A DNA stretch of 64,000 nt from positions 17,134,047-17,198,046 of the forward strand of contig CM067513.1 of NCBI GenBank assembly GCA_034509495.1, written 5' to 3'. A model generated the notes under the pieces. That model was given only the letters and a program-made list of their open reading frames with translations. It had not been told where the DNA came from and did no database searches. Below are positions 46,479-58,080 of the stretch, in pieces. The translations under genes were made by a program, and so were the position numbers. The stretch's first letter is position 1; every line of letters begins with the position of its first letter. This DNA is from Acestrorhynchus altus (lineage: Eukaryota > Chordata > Actinopteri > Characiformes > Acestrorhynchidae).

Positions 46479-46595
46479 ATGTGTGGGTGGGTGGGTGTGT
46501 GCATTTTTCCACCTATGTCAGCAATGTGCCTGAAAGTAGCTGAATCCCCTAATTAGTTGGGGCATCTGGACACATTTAAACATATAATGTATCAC
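46476..46595 (+). mobile_element. MITE family M, copy 4, right-end fragment
   Basis: 'gtgcatttttccacctatgt', 'cagcaatgtgcctgaaagta', 'gctgaatcccctaattagtt' and 'catctggacacatttaaaca' give the right-end order of the family. The left part is missing. Confidence 0.72.
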
Positions 46596-47461
46596 CTGAG
46601 CCCTGATAACTATGAAATACATGTTGTCTCATTGTTTTAAATGGGGCACTTTTACAATTATCTTGTGTACACTTGGAAAATCATCTGAGGATCATATTGA
46701 GGATCAAAAAGCCATTTTCAAAAACACAACTTGGTGGGAATTGCTGCGTTTATGTAACCCAGGCCTCATGCTCCCAACACTTTTACACATAGTTTGTCTC
46801 TGGTTCCCTGGATAAAATCCACACAATGTTTTTTAGCATCTCTTTTCTGTGATGGGGGTAGAAGGTTTCTCGGTTGGCCACTGCCACTGTGAAGTAATGT
46901 GCAGTGTTTATGGGAGAAGAGCCAGTGGGTTAGATAAAAGTGGCTCTGTGCCGCTGCTTCAGGAGGCTGGCGCTACCCTGGCTGCGGCTCTACAGCGAGG
47001 AGGTGGTAGAGAAGGCCATGAAGGGGTGACGCTTCTCCCTCTGAGCAATGCCGAGGTTCAGTTTTGTGAGGAAGAAGAGCCGCTGTCAGGAGAGCTGAGC
47101 CCAGGGCAGTGGATACAGTGTCTGGGCCATGCTATAGAGCCCTCTCATCAGCTCACTGAGCTGACAGCCCAGGCGTAAGTTCTCTTTCTGTGTGTGTGTG
47201 GTGAAAGAAGAAGAGGAACCAGGGAGCATCTAGTCTCGCTCTTTCAGAATCTTAGGAGACCTTAAGTTCTTTTTCTCAGAACATCAATGACAAAACACTG
47301 GAGCAGCATTTAAAATAACAGTTTGATGGAACAAAATCTTATTTACACCCTTGTCACAAATATAGACAGTCAACCTCGCAGACATTCTACCAGAAATGTA
47401 GATTTTCACTTCTAAAAATCTTCTAAAAGAGTATCTTATTCTTGAATCTGAACATTAAGAT
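46596..47461. other. Unique sequence with a GC-rich block and a possible exon
   Basis: A GC-rich, repeat-free block at 46845-47180 holds a 109-codon plus-strand frame (46849-47178) whose second half is acidic ('NAEVQFCEEEEPLSGELSPG') and which ends beside a donor-like 'ggcgtaagt' at 47171-47179. There is no family similarity and no clear acceptor. A short GT tract follows. It could be an exon, an enhancer or chance. Confidence 0.25.
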
Positions 47462-47575
47462 CCACACTTAGTGGGCACTAACATGCCCATTCCTAGTCTT
47501 CATAACTCACGATCAGTGTAACCTACAGGCATGACACACCTATTACAACTAACAACAAAACTTACCCTGTAAGGT
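47462..47575 (-). mobile_element. Family A repeat, right-end fragment
   Basis: 'catgcccattcctagtcttc', 'ataactcacgatcagtgtaa' and 'cctacaggcatgacacacc' parallel the fragments at 10398 and 16379, more diverged; the terminus is not preserved. Confidence 0.65.
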
Positions 47576-47739
47576 AAGTAATATTGCACAAGCATGGAAA
47601 AATAGGCCTAAAAGCACACAGTTTAATGAGAGAACTAAGCCTTGATGAACATCACTGTCACCTTAGTCACTCTTCTAAGTCATAACCCTTTACGCATACT
47701 GTATATCGCAAACTTTTTTTGAATTTTATTCTGTTTGAA

Positions 47740-47910
47740 AAAGTGGAGGAACCTCTTAAGGTGCTTGAAGATTCTTGAAGTGCTCTAAGAGGTTCCCACA
47801 CAGTTTAAGGAAGGAACTTATAGTCTTTACAATGTAGAATTGACTGTGGACATCACATTTTTTTTCCCCAGAATTGGAACTTGTCATAAGTGTTTTAAAT
47901 AAAGGACCAT
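47740..47910. repeat. Foldback 'GGTTCT/AGAACC' repeat, weak copy
   Basis: 'gaggaacctcttaaggtgct' and 'gctctaagaggttcccacac' form an inverted pair around 'tgaagattcttgaa'. Confidence 0.35.
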
Positions 47911-48989
47911 CACAGAACCTAATGGATGGTGTATTCACATACAGACCAACTCACAGAAATCAATCATCCTGATGGTATTTAGAATTTGTTGATTATAGTT
48001 TTATTAGCTGTAAAATGTCTAGTACTAAAAATGTATACTTCTAGTAGAATTTCTCCCAGACATGTTTAATGTCTTTAGCTTTGTTGAAGTCGATATGGAA
48101 ATCATTTATTCTAAATTTTATTTGTTTTTAAATTATAAATTGCAGGTAGGCAAATTTTTGTCTAAAATGCCAAGATGAATTTTCATACACCTTGTTTTGG
48201 CCTTAAAATGAAACACACTGATATTCCATTCATATTGTGCTTGTGAAAAAATATCATTGGCTAGATTCTAGAGAGGCACTGCAATGGCCTACACACAAAA
48301 TATAGAGCATATCATAGCAGAGGACACCATAGTATAGCATAGCTTTGTTTTTGGCACTGTAACATTATTGCTTAACGTAATTACTTTACATTGTAATTTA
48401 TATGGTGCTGATATTTTGTGCAGTTAGCTGTACAGTCAGCCAGCTGAATTAATATATTTAAGTAGTTAAGCTGGTTCATTTTAGGGCACCTCAATGTACT
48501 GTTAGACTGTGGCTAAAAAACCCCCAAAAAACTACAATTACATGGTGTTATTATTTAGGAATTCACTTAGGATTTAGGAATGTTTCTGTTTCTTGTTAGT
48601 TAAATTAGCCTCATCATTTCTCAGTCCACTTGCAAAGGGAAGCAGAATTTTTGCTGCCTAACTATGACCAATTTGAAAACACTGTCACTAATGCACCTGT
48701 AACCAGGATTACCTCATTATTGGGATTTGAACCCATGACCTTCTGTTTGCTGCCTACCCTCCCTACCATTACCACAAACCAAAGATGTTTTGGATGATGT
48801 TTTGAGTGACTGCATTTAGAGTAGAAAAAAAATGAAGCTATAGTAGTTTTTGTTGTTGTCAATGTGACCATTCAGATGAGAGCTTTGTACAATCACATTC
48901 ATATGATATAAAACATATGAAGTTTAACAGCAGCTCCTGAGACTACAAAACTGAAATAACCTTTCTCATGCCACTTGAACACACAACCT
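47911..48989. other. AT-rich unique sequence, nothing firm
   Basis: No gene. 'attgggatttgaacccatga' near 48720 is a B-box-like word that may mark a decayed tRNA-derived SINE. Confidence 0.4.
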
Positions 48990-49450
48990 ACCCTACCTCT
49001 TGCACTTATCTAATTAAACGAGGGAAATGCTCAATTATTAATGCTGCCTAAATCATTCAGAGTGCCAGGCCAATGTCTGTCACGTTCCTAAACACAAGAG
49101 GCATGGGGAGCAGACCCATAATGTCCTCATACATTGTCCTTGTTTTCAGAGGCTTAGTGTTCTTTGAAAGATGTCCATCTGAAGCATCAGTTACATTGTG
49201 CTGTTGAGTGACACCCTAGTTTCTGGAGCTCATACCGTACATTCCTGTAGATGTGGTGTTAATTAGACGTCAGTAATATTGAGCTCCTTCAGTGACAAAC
49301 TGATGATATGACTGGTTCTCTTTCCAAACAGATGGAAATGGTTTTGTGTTCGTTTATGCATCATTTAAAGCAAGACTAATTAAATTAGGAGGACACACGT
49401 CCCATTCCCACAGTTTATGAACATTTACATCATCAACAAGATCATTGTAA
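48990..49450. promoter_or_regulatory. Candidate conserved non-coding block (homeodomain-site rich)
   Basis: Repeat-free DNA with several TAAT-core words: 'ctaattaaacgagggaaatg' (49011), 'tcaattattaatgctgcc' (49032), 'gtgttaattagacgtcag' (49256) and the palindromic 'ctaattaaattagg' (49376). No coding frame. Enhancer-like by inference. Confidence 0.38.
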
Positions 49451-49894
49451 AAGCTTTATGTTGGATTGCTGTCTTAGATGCTAGGAATTTCTCTGTCTAA
49501 CAGTGCTGTTTCTTCATGTTCTGAAAAGCTTCTCAGTGGTTAGAAGGTTCCTCCTAGTGACCTCCTTTGGCAACTGTTGATACAAGAGTTGGAAAGAAAA
49601 ACAAATGTTGGTTTTATGTAACCGCTTGGACTAATATTTGTGGGCATGCTCTCCTCCAAACAGAGTTCATTTCAGAGAGACAACGCAATAGAGCACATGT
49701 TTCTCTCTATTCATAGCTGTTGTCCACAGTGACATGTTCGATAGCTGTGCTAGAACATGGAAGTGAACATTTAGGTCATAGCCCCTTACTTGTACTTGGA
49801 TTGAGAATTCGCCTGGTGACTGGACAGGTCAGGCAGACGGCAGTGATCAAAAATACACCCAAAAACAAGTTAAGAAATGATTATTACTTGTCAT
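49451..49894. other. Unique sequence, nothing recognised
   Basis: No gene or repeat family recognised. Confidence 0.45.
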
Positions 49895-50190
49895 TTTCAG
49901 GCCTTTGGGAAATCTCACACACTTTTTGACATCTGGGTCAGTGACATCATTAGCCCTGTCCCATCTGACTGATCAGTCAGAGTCTGTATGTAAATTGAGA
50001 ACGTACATGTGAACAGAGCAGTAAAATGCATTGGGAGGCTTCTTTGGCATTTAAACTGGGATTTAATTCAGTTGAAAACAAGTGTAATTTAGCTGTTTTC
50101 TGAGCTGTATCATGTTTCTCTGATCTTAAGATATGAAACCTACAAAACAGCATATAACTGCCCACAAAGTGTGGATCTCAAGTTGTCAGA
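49895..50190 (+). mobile_element. Family A repeat, middle to right
   Basis: 'gtcagtgacatcattagccc', 'gatcagtcagagtctgtatg', 'tttggcatttaaactgggat', 'ttaattcagttgaaaacaag' and 'aacagcatataactgcccac' follow the family order, with an internal deletion before 'gatcttaagatatgaaacc'. The terminus has decayed. Confidence 0.85.
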
Positions 50191-50269
50191 ACAACATGAA
50201 TCACATAAAAGAAGGAAGAAATGTGTCACTTATTCTTTTCTTTTTTAGTATTTTTTCCATTTTCAGTCA

Positions 50270-50540
50270 AATTTAGTCATTTTATATTTCCGCCCATTGG
50301 CTTGATGATACCGGTGCTGGGAAGGATAGCACGTGCTTCCTCCATGTCACATTAAACCAGCCAACACCATCTTTTGAACAACCAGTAACAAAATGCCACT
50401 GAACAGCTGAACTCATTTGGAGCAGATTGTTAATTACTCTGACAGCTAGCATACAACCACACTGCCTAGCATTGCGCAAAAGGGATGGGGGAATAGAGTG
50501 AGGCCTAGGGTTGCCTCGTTGTGAAATTTTCACAATATTT
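50270..50540. promoter_or_regulatory. Candidate conserved non-coding block
   Basis: Repeat-free, balanced composition with 'attgttaattactctgacag' (50427), which combines a homeodomain word and a MEIS-like TGACAG. No coding frame with similarity. Confidence 0.3.
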
Positions 50541-50884
50541 CACAATTCTTCTTATAATCTGCTACAATGACCCTCACAGACCCTTAACAAAATATAATGG
50601 ACTAAATATTATGATTTAATAAGTAAGTAAGTGAATTAGGTCTTTGAACTATTTGGTTATTGTTTTCTCTGTTAATCAACTGACTCTGAAAACAGTAAGA
50701 AATTGGTGGAACTGTTGCGACAGTTGCATTTTGATTCAATGCCTTTATTTGTCAATGTCCTTTGTAAAAACTATGACTTTCCATGAGAAGGCAAACTGGC
50801 CTTAACTGGACGGTTGTTAATATAAAATGGAATAATTAAAAATAATTAAAAATAATATTTTTATTGGACTTTTATTGGAATTGC
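50541..50884. other. AT-rich sequence, nothing recognised
   Basis: No gene or repeat family recognised. Confidence 0.45.
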
Positions 50885-50980
50885 AGAATTATTAACACAG
50901 TGTACAGAGCAGCTACATGGTTCAAATGATAGAGAATAACTAAAACAGACAAAAACCAAGATGCATGTTTTTCATTGGAC
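50885..50980. mobile_element. Short MITE, related to 60836-60938
   Basis: 'gagcagctacatggttcaaa', 'gacaaaaaccaagatgcatg' and 'tttttcattggac' follow 60836-60938 in order. The left terminal repeat is not clear. Confidence 0.55.
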
Positions 50981-51084
50981 AGCAGCTTTACATTATGTTC
51001 ACGATTACAGTTACAGTTAATGTTAGGCTTTGATTTAGGTTTTCTGGGTTTTTTTAGCTCAATTTTCCCCCCAGTTTGCGAGTG

Positions 51085-51352
51085 CCTTTTACTCAATCTC
51101 AATAGGACTCTCCCCATCACATATGATGCACCTGACACTAGGAAGATGAAGGCAAGCATGTCTCCTTCAATATATGTGAAACCACTGCATCTTTGCTGGG
51201 CAGCCAATGTCAACTCAATTCAATGGCTACCCACCCAGTTTTGCTCCGGCTGTTAATAGCAAGCAACAGAATGAACTGGCGAGGTGGCGATCCTCAGATC
51301 ATAGTGTTAGCACATTTGACTGCAGAGCCACTCAGCCACTGCTGAGCCATTT
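51085..51352 (-). mobile_element. tRNA-derived SINE, copy 2
   Basis: Same order as 29095-29460: 'gacactaggaagatgaaggc', 'catctttgctgggcagccaa', 'ggctacccacccagttttgc', then the tRNA-like end 'gatcctcagatcatagtgtt' and 'gactgcagagccactcagcc' (minus-strand A box). The (CCATCTACC) segment is shortened. Confidence 0.68.
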
Positions 51353-51479
51353 TTAGGTTTTATGATTAAAATTAGGTTTACAGTAGGTTAGGTTTATGCT
51401 ATAGTGGTTGCTTTCTAGTCATTCTATGTTCAAATTACTTTTGAGACCAGGCGGCAGTTCAGTTATGTGAAGATCATCA

Positions 51480-51590
51480 TAAATGTTTCTTCACAGAACA
51501 TCCCTTAAAAATTACTTTGGGGAACCAAAAATGGTTCTTCTGTGGCATCGCTTCAAAGAACCCTTACTTGAACCTTTATTGCTACAGTAT
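51480..51590. repeat. Foldback 'GGTTCT/AGAACC' repeat copy
   Basis: 'tttcttcacagaacatccct', 'ggggaaccaaaaatggttct' and 'tcaaagaacccttacttgaa' form inverted pairs as in the copy at 22986. Confidence 0.55.
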
Positions 51591-51647
51591 TGTTACACAC
51601 CATGGCTTAAACAGGACAATGGCATTTAACTGTAACGACCACAGATG

Positions 51648-51650
<3 letters not shown>

Positions 51651-51696
<46 letters not shown>

Positions 51697-51727
51697 CTCT
51701 CTCTCTCACTCTCTCTCTCTCCTTCTC
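51651..51727. repeat. (CT)n microsatellite, interrupted
   Basis: About 38 CT units with a G and two A/C interruptions. Confidence 0.97.
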
Positions 51728-51910
51728 TAATCACCTCTGTCTGTGCCCGACTAGAATGATTTACGCTTCCACAATTATTGGATAATCCCCACTGTCATTA
51801 CTGTTAGCATCTGCTCTGTCACAGTGCTAAGGGCTTTTGGCTGCGGCCTCACTCAGTCGAAGCACGCGATATGGACGCTCTTGCCTTTTAAATCTGAGGA
51901 TTATATTGAA
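51728..51910. promoter_or_regulatory. Candidate conserved non-coding block
   Basis: Repeat-free sequence with 'acaattattggataatcccc' (51770) and 'actgtcattactgttagcat' (51790). The 104-codon frame beginning at 51824 has no similarity. Confidence 0.28.
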
Positions 51911-53099
51911 GTATTTCAGCAGTGGTATTTGAGATTAATATTCTGCAAAACTAAAGTGATAACAGTGGCATCCAGAAGAATGACTGACGAGTCAAGAAAC
52001 TTTTTTTTTAGTGATCACCTGCCCCAGATAACAGACATATTTGGGACACATCTGAGTCACTTTTGGATCCTATGGTTTAGACAACATTTGGGCCAAATAC
52101 ACATTGCTATCTGGGGTTTCACTATTTGGTTTCTGTAGCTTTGCTTAAATCATGAAACTGACTTGCTAATGCTTTCTGCCCACATTTTAACATTTTCAGG
52201 CATAAATTCTATTTTCAAACTAGTCCAAATACAGATCAGTTTGCAGTTTAAGAACACAAAGGCACGTAAATGTCCAACAACTCAATGAACATCTGTGTGA
52301 CTTTTTCTGCTCTTATCTGTACTGACCTTCTAAAAAACCTCCCTAAAGATTTATGCTGTTAATGTTTTGAAGTACAAAATTGTTCTCTTATACTACATGT
52401 CCTTATGGTTCTTGCATTCATTTTAAATCTTCCATTTTTCCTGAACAGTCAAACATTAACAGTGGCCTTCTTTTCTCGGCATATCATTCAGAGTCTTCCT
52501 TATAAATGAGCTTCTACATTTTGTGGGAATTAAAGCAGAGTTTCTCTGATTTGTAAATATGCTTTATTTGGTGTTTATTCTTTCCTGTTTCAGATGTTTA
52601 GGCTTTTAGTTTCATGCTCAGGCTTGAGCGAATACTGTAGGGGTTTGGATGACAGTGATCCAAGAGTGAGTGATTGAGATGAATTACCTGTTTTTGTCAA
52701 CCATTTTGCAGAAACGATGGGGGAACACATTGTGACCCTCCACTCTGGAGCCACCCGAGGCCATTCCTGGCAAAGGGGCGAAGTGATGATTAAAGACAGA
52801 GGGGACCAGCAACAGAAATGTGGATTAATGAAGTCCAAATGAAATGAATAGCCATCAGGTCCCAGCAGAAGAGCAAAAACCAAATGAAAATATGTCGAGG
52901 GATTTCAGGCTCCCAGATTGTTTTTGGTTTCAAGGTGACAGGATGAGAGCAAAACTGTGTCCTGCTATTGTTCCTGAATATTGTTCACTAACAGTGAAGA
53001 AGCTGGATGCTCATGAAGAAAAGTGTCAGGAAAACTCTGTGCTGTTACCTTAATGAGAAAGGCTTCCGAAAATGTCTCAAAAATGGTAACTTTAATTAA
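51911..53099. other. Unique sequence; possible regulatory block at 52590-53040
   Basis: The 52590-53040 part is GC-richer and repeat-free ('gaggccattcctggcaaagg', 'gatgattaaagacagagggg'). Overlapping 97- and 69-codon frames on opposite strands have no similarity. The first part is AT-rich. Confidence 0.35.
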
Positions 53100-53236
53100 T
53101 TACATTTTACTTAATTACATTTATGTCTTTGTCCTTTGTTCATCAGTTGTTCACCTTTTTATTTTGATTTCTGTAAAGCTGCTCTGTGACATCTGTTGTA
53201 AAAAGCACAATACAAATACATTTTGATTTGATTTAA
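53100..53236 (+). mobile_element. SINE/LINE 3' tail
   Basis: 'ctgtaaagctgctctgtgac', 'gttgtaaaaagcacaataca' and 'aaatacattttgatttgatt' form the 3' end of a retroposon family I know from many fish genomes ('...gtaaagctgctttgtgacaa...gctatacaaataaa...'). The head is not identified. Confidence 0.7.
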
Positions 53237-55080
53237 TTGTACATATGGGTGTTTGAGTATTGATCATACAGTTTAATTATGAAATTGAGGCAGAGAAAAT
53301 GGGACACATGAAAACAATGAGTAACTACTGTGAAATATTTGGAAGACCTCCAAAACTGCCCCACCAGATTACCAGCACATAAAGGGGATTTCCCCCAATT
53401 TTGTATGTCTTCACAGTTCAATTGTTGACATGTAAAGAGAGTCAGAGTGACAGAATGGTTTGATGTGGAATTGTAAGTGAAAAGTGAAAGGACTAGTGGT
53501 CCTGATGTCCCAATGTCCCCCTGAAGGTTTCCCAGCATTATTCCACATTAAGTGGCAAATCCCCACTCCACACCCACCCCACAAAAGTTGTCTTTGGGTA
53601 CTACTTTTACTTCAGAAAACATGTACATCCATCTTCATCAATATAAATTTGAACAATGATGTAACTGTGTTCATCTTTATATTCATCCTGGACCAGAGGC
53701 CTGTTTGCAGTGAAAACAATAAATAATTAGTTCCTTTTTGGCTCTGGTGTGGATTGTTCCCAGACATTAAGAAGATATTGTTCACATACGAAATAGCTAT
53801 GGTTTAAATGTTAAGAGCTCTTTCATGGCTAAATTACTCATTATTTGAGTGCTGCTCCACAAGTAAATGTTTAGCAGGTCCTGGTTAAATATCAATGAAG
53901 AGGAATTCATCTAGTTAGGTAACTCTTGAAGACAAGGTCAGCTCTATGGCTCTGGACGACTGAGAATGCAGAACTGCTGCCATTGGTTTCATGTTTTTGA
54001 AATGACGTTGTGAAGCTCATAATCAAGTTCTGTATATGTGTGTGGGTGTTTGCATTGTGCTGTGTTGAGTTTTGGAATGTGTTTACAGCTTCTTTTTTTC
54101 AAGTATTGTGTCTGCATCAGGGGTGTACATCTGTGGCCTTACAATGATTCTGTTACTTGTATTATGGAGTTATTTTTAATACACTGAACACAATGAACAC
54201 GGAATATACTGATTCACTGGAAAACCACTAAAACAAAACCAACATTTCAGCTTTCAAATGTCCACAAATTATTTTAATTAATATTATTATGCAGTTGAAC
54301 TCCCGTCTTTAGAGTTTTACATCCAAGCTTACCCAAAATGCCATAGAAGTACCACTATTGTTTCTGTGAAGAACCTTTAAGGTTCACTGAAAAACTGAAT
54401 CAAGGATATTTTACAGCTTCAAGTTTATTCTGTGACTGTCAGTCTGAAGAATCCTTTCTGGTACTTTCATTGTTAGGAAGATAATATGCACATGCACATG
54501 TATGAGACTCAGGCACAGCACACTGGGTGAGTGAGCTTGCTAACAGCAGGGGAGTGATGATGAGCTCCAGCCTGTTCTGCTGGTGGGGAGGAACGAGCCT
54601 CCAGGCTGCAGACTCCCAGCCCCCGGGCCTCAGGTGCTGCAGCATTCCTCATTTAGCTTCTCACTGTTTGGAGCTCCACCACCAACCACCACAGGCACAT
54701 GAGACCTGCTCTGGGATGCACAGAGCCATTGGCAGCAAAGATGCTTTTACTGCTGCTGGATGAAGATGGGGGATGGTTTGTGCTTAGACAGAGTAACTGA
54801 AATCACTGGCTTTACCATGCAAAATCGAATTTAGCGTAAGAGTACCAGGATATATAATGGCACAGACAAGGCAAAGAAACATTTATAAAGGTATAAAAGA
54901 GAGAAATATATAAATTTATAGTTTATATATAGTTGCAGCTCACCTCAAATGTTGCCAAGATATGTTGGGTGTTTACTATTACTTTGGAGCTACAAATCTG
55001 AATCTATTGAGCAACAGACACATAACCAACTCTAACATTACTTAACATCCTGAAGACACGAGACATGTCTTATCAGTATA
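53237..55080. other. Unique sequence, nothing firm
   Basis: A weak foldback 'GGTTCT/AGAACC' piece lies at 54340-54400. 54490-54770 is GC-richer and might be regulatory. The minus (101 codons) and plus frames have no similarity. Confidence 0.4.
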
Positions 55081-56210
55081 CAGTGGATCCAGAAAGTATT
55101 CAAAGCACTTCACTTTTTGCACATTTTATTGTACATAAACATGTACATAAGTGTTCACAGCTTTTGTCCAATACTTTGTTGAAACACCTTTGGCAGCAAT
55201 TACAGCTTCAAGTCTTTTTGATCATGAGCTTGACACACCTGTTTTCAGGACATTTCTTCTTTGCAGAACCTCTCAAGCGCCATCAGACTGAATGGGGAGC
55301 ATTGGTGCACAGCCATTTTTAGATATGTCCAGATATGTTCAATTGAGTTCAAATCTGGGGTCTGGCTGGGCCACTCAAGGATTCACAAAGTTGGACTAAA
55401 GCCACTTCTTTATTATCTTGGCTAAGGTGTGTGCTTAGGCTGGTTGTCCTGTTGGAAAATAAACCATCATCCCAGTTTGAAGTCCAGAATATTCTGGAGC
55501 AGGTTTTCATCATGGATGTCCCTGTACATTGCTGCAGTCATCTTTCCCTCAACCTGGACTAGTCTCCCAATTCCTGCTGCAGACAAACATCCCCACAGCA
55601 TGATGCTGCCACCACCTAGGTAATGAGCAGTGCCTGATTTCCTCCAGATGTGATGCTTGGATTCCAGTCCAAAAAGTTCAATGTTTTTGTTTCTTATGGT
55701 CTGGGAGTCCTTTAGACAAGTAGTCATGTGCCTATTACTGAGGAGTACTTTCAATCTGGCTACTCTACCATACAGGCCTGGTGGAGTGCTGCAGAAATGA
55801 CTGTCCTTCTGGAAGGTTCTCCTCTCTCCACAGAGAAACAATGGTCACCTCCCTTACTTATGCTCTTCTACAATCACTCAGTTTGCCTGGGCAGCCAGAT
55901 CTCAGAAGAGTCCTGGTGGTTCCAAAACTATTCCATTTACAGATGATGGGACCTGCAATGCAAACATTACCCTTCCCCAGACCTGTGTCTCGATACAATC
56001 CTCAGAGATCTACATAAATTCCTTAGATTTCGTGGCTTGGTTTGCGCTTTGACATGCACTGTCTACTTTAGACTTTAGATGTGTGCCTTTTCAAATCATG
56101 TCCAATAAACTGAATTTTCCACAGATTTTCTCCAATCAAGCTGTAGAAACATCTGAAGGATGATCAGTGGAAACAATCAATTTTGAGTGTCATGGCAAAG
56201 GATGTTATTA
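55081..56210 (-). mobile_element. Tc1-like transposon remnant
   Basis: Minus strand. The terminal repeat 'cagtggatccagaaagtatt' starts at 55081 directly after TA (55079-55080). The transposase remnant is inside, and family 5' text ('ccttccccagacctgtgtct', 'gatcagtggaaacaatcaat', 'tgagtgtcatggcaaagg') extends to about 56205. The other terminal repeat is missing. Confidence 0.82.
55467..55960 (-). pseudogene. Tc1-like transposase remnant
   Basis: Frame 55841-55467 carries 'GLYGRVARLKVLLSNRHM' (end of the DNA-binding region), 'NKNIELFGLESKHHIWRKSG', 'GGGSIMLWGCLSAAGIGRL' and 'YRDIHDENLLQNILDFKLG'. The stretch that should hold the first catalytic Asp (WSDET) is deleted between 'RNK' and 'NIELFG'. 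Upstream, to about 55960, other frames give helix-turn-helix-like text with 'FGTTRTLLRSGCPGKLSD'. The second Asp and the Glu region are missing. Inactive. Confidence 0.8.
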
Positions 56211-57891
56211 CTACTATTTTTTCATTTATTATTCCTGGTACCTTGGAATAATGAACCAAATATTCATATGCCTGAAGACTCAAACAGAATAAATAGGACA
56301 TTCTAGAGGAACACTATCCATATGGTTGCCAGGAGTCAAAATTGACTTGATGGCAATTAATAATTAATAGAAATCTTCTACCTTCCTTGCTGCAATCCAA
56401 CATTTCATTGTGCATGTAACTATTTTTTTGACAGTGAGCATATATTAAAGACAGCAATAGAACATGAGAGGGAGTGTGTTATTGTGAAATAAAAGGATGA
56501 TGAAGCAGCCACAAACCAAAGATGAGAAATTAATAAACTGACCAGTGAATGTTGTAATATGTTCTAATGTTCTAATGTCAGCATTTCCTTCCGACCAATT
56601 TGTGATCTCACAGTAGCAAACTCCACTCACATCGCCCAGCCTGCAGGCCTCTGTCCTGGTTCTTACACAGACAAACACATGAAACTCCACTCACTCACTG
56701 TACATCCAGCAGCTCCTTCTTCAGCTCCTCACACAGACCAAAACATTAAAGTTAGTTTCCCACTGACTGCCTTCTTGTCCATTTGTATTTTATTATTGTA
56801 TATTCTTGTTGTGACCTCAGCCACAGGGAGAAGGCTGAGTCACATGACTGACCAACCTCATGATGCTCAGTGCTGCTAAATGCGTATTTATTCACACATA
56901 CTAACACAGACAATCCCTGATGGATAACACTTCCATGAGCTACAATGAGCCCTGACCAGATCACCTGTTTCCCCAGTCTAATCAAGTCTCTGTGTCTGTA
57001 TACCTCCTGCTGAGCCAGCAAGGGTTGAGTTTATATAAACCCTTGTGAGAGTTCTCCTAAGTGGCTGCAGCTGGCCAGCAATCAGGGTGGCGAAAAACTG
57101 GCAGATCCACCTCAAGGTCCATCACATAGTCTTAAAGCTTTTGGTTTCAATTTTGTTGTTTTTCTCTGGTCATTTATGTTGCCAAATGAGTTTCTGTCTT
57201 TATTTACTTAGAAGTGCCATTCTGCTGAGTGATATAGTGTTTGAGAAAAAAATGTGCTGTTGTGGTGATTTATCAATGCGGTTTGATCACTTCAGGAAAG
57301 CTTGCACGGCTGGAACACAATGTTGTATAATATCCAAATATACAATAAGTAAATTTGTAAATACATGAGTAATAAATAACTTTTTTTACTTTTTAATATG
57401 TGATGCTTTTCAGTGTTATATCCTATTTTTTTTAATCAATGTTAAATAATAATATTGCTGAATAATATTGTAGTTACTGCTCAGTACACTACAGACTGTA
57501 ATCAGCTACCAGAGGGGAACTATATGACACCAGGCTGAACAAACTGTAACTTTAAAATTTTTAACTTGTTCAAAATAAATGAAACCTACTATTATACATC
57601 AAGTACATTGGGGAGGGGTTGTTTTCCAGTCATACTAAACTCGTACTGAACTGTAATGTACAAATTGTAGTGTGAACCGTGTGAACTTGTGTGTACAATT
57701 TTATCATTAGCATTCACAATTATCTGTAGTTGAAGTGTGTCAAGACTGTTCTGTACACTTCTTTTACAACAGACCAACAGTAACCAATTTGAGTTTCTTT
57801 CCCATTATTGCTCCTTTCACTCTGAAAATGTGTTGAGTGACAAGTGCCAAGAATAGGGAGCGGCAGCATCTCTGCTGTAGCTCGCCCCCTG

Positions 57892-57892
<1 letters not shown>
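56211..57892. other. AT-rich unique sequence, nothing recognised
   Basis: No gene. The 107-codon frame at 57045-57368 and smaller ones have no similarity. 'cctcctgctgagccagcaag' near 57004 is a short inverted repeat. Confidence 0.4.

Positions 57893-57952
<60 letters not shown>
57893..57952. repeat. (CT)n microsatellite
   Basis: About 30 CT units; frames across it translate as Arg-Glu repeats. Confidence 0.98.
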
Positions 57953-57955
<3 letters not shown>

Positions 57956-58080
57956 AGTTGAGCAGAAACCTTCCTTCCATTCAGGCTTAGCGTGAGAGCG
58001 AGGAGCGTCAGGGATTTGAGCTCACAGGTGTTGTCACCTCGGGGAACAGGCGGCCATGGCAAAGACATCTGACAGGGTAA
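57953..58080 (+). other. Possible first exon, weak
   Basis: GC-richer sequence next to a CT tract, with an ATG in good context ('gcggccatggcaaag', ATG at 58055) followed after six codons by donor-like 'acagggtaac' near 58074. No similarity to a known protein can be judged from so short a stretch. An enhancer or chance is at least as likely. Confidence 0.15.
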
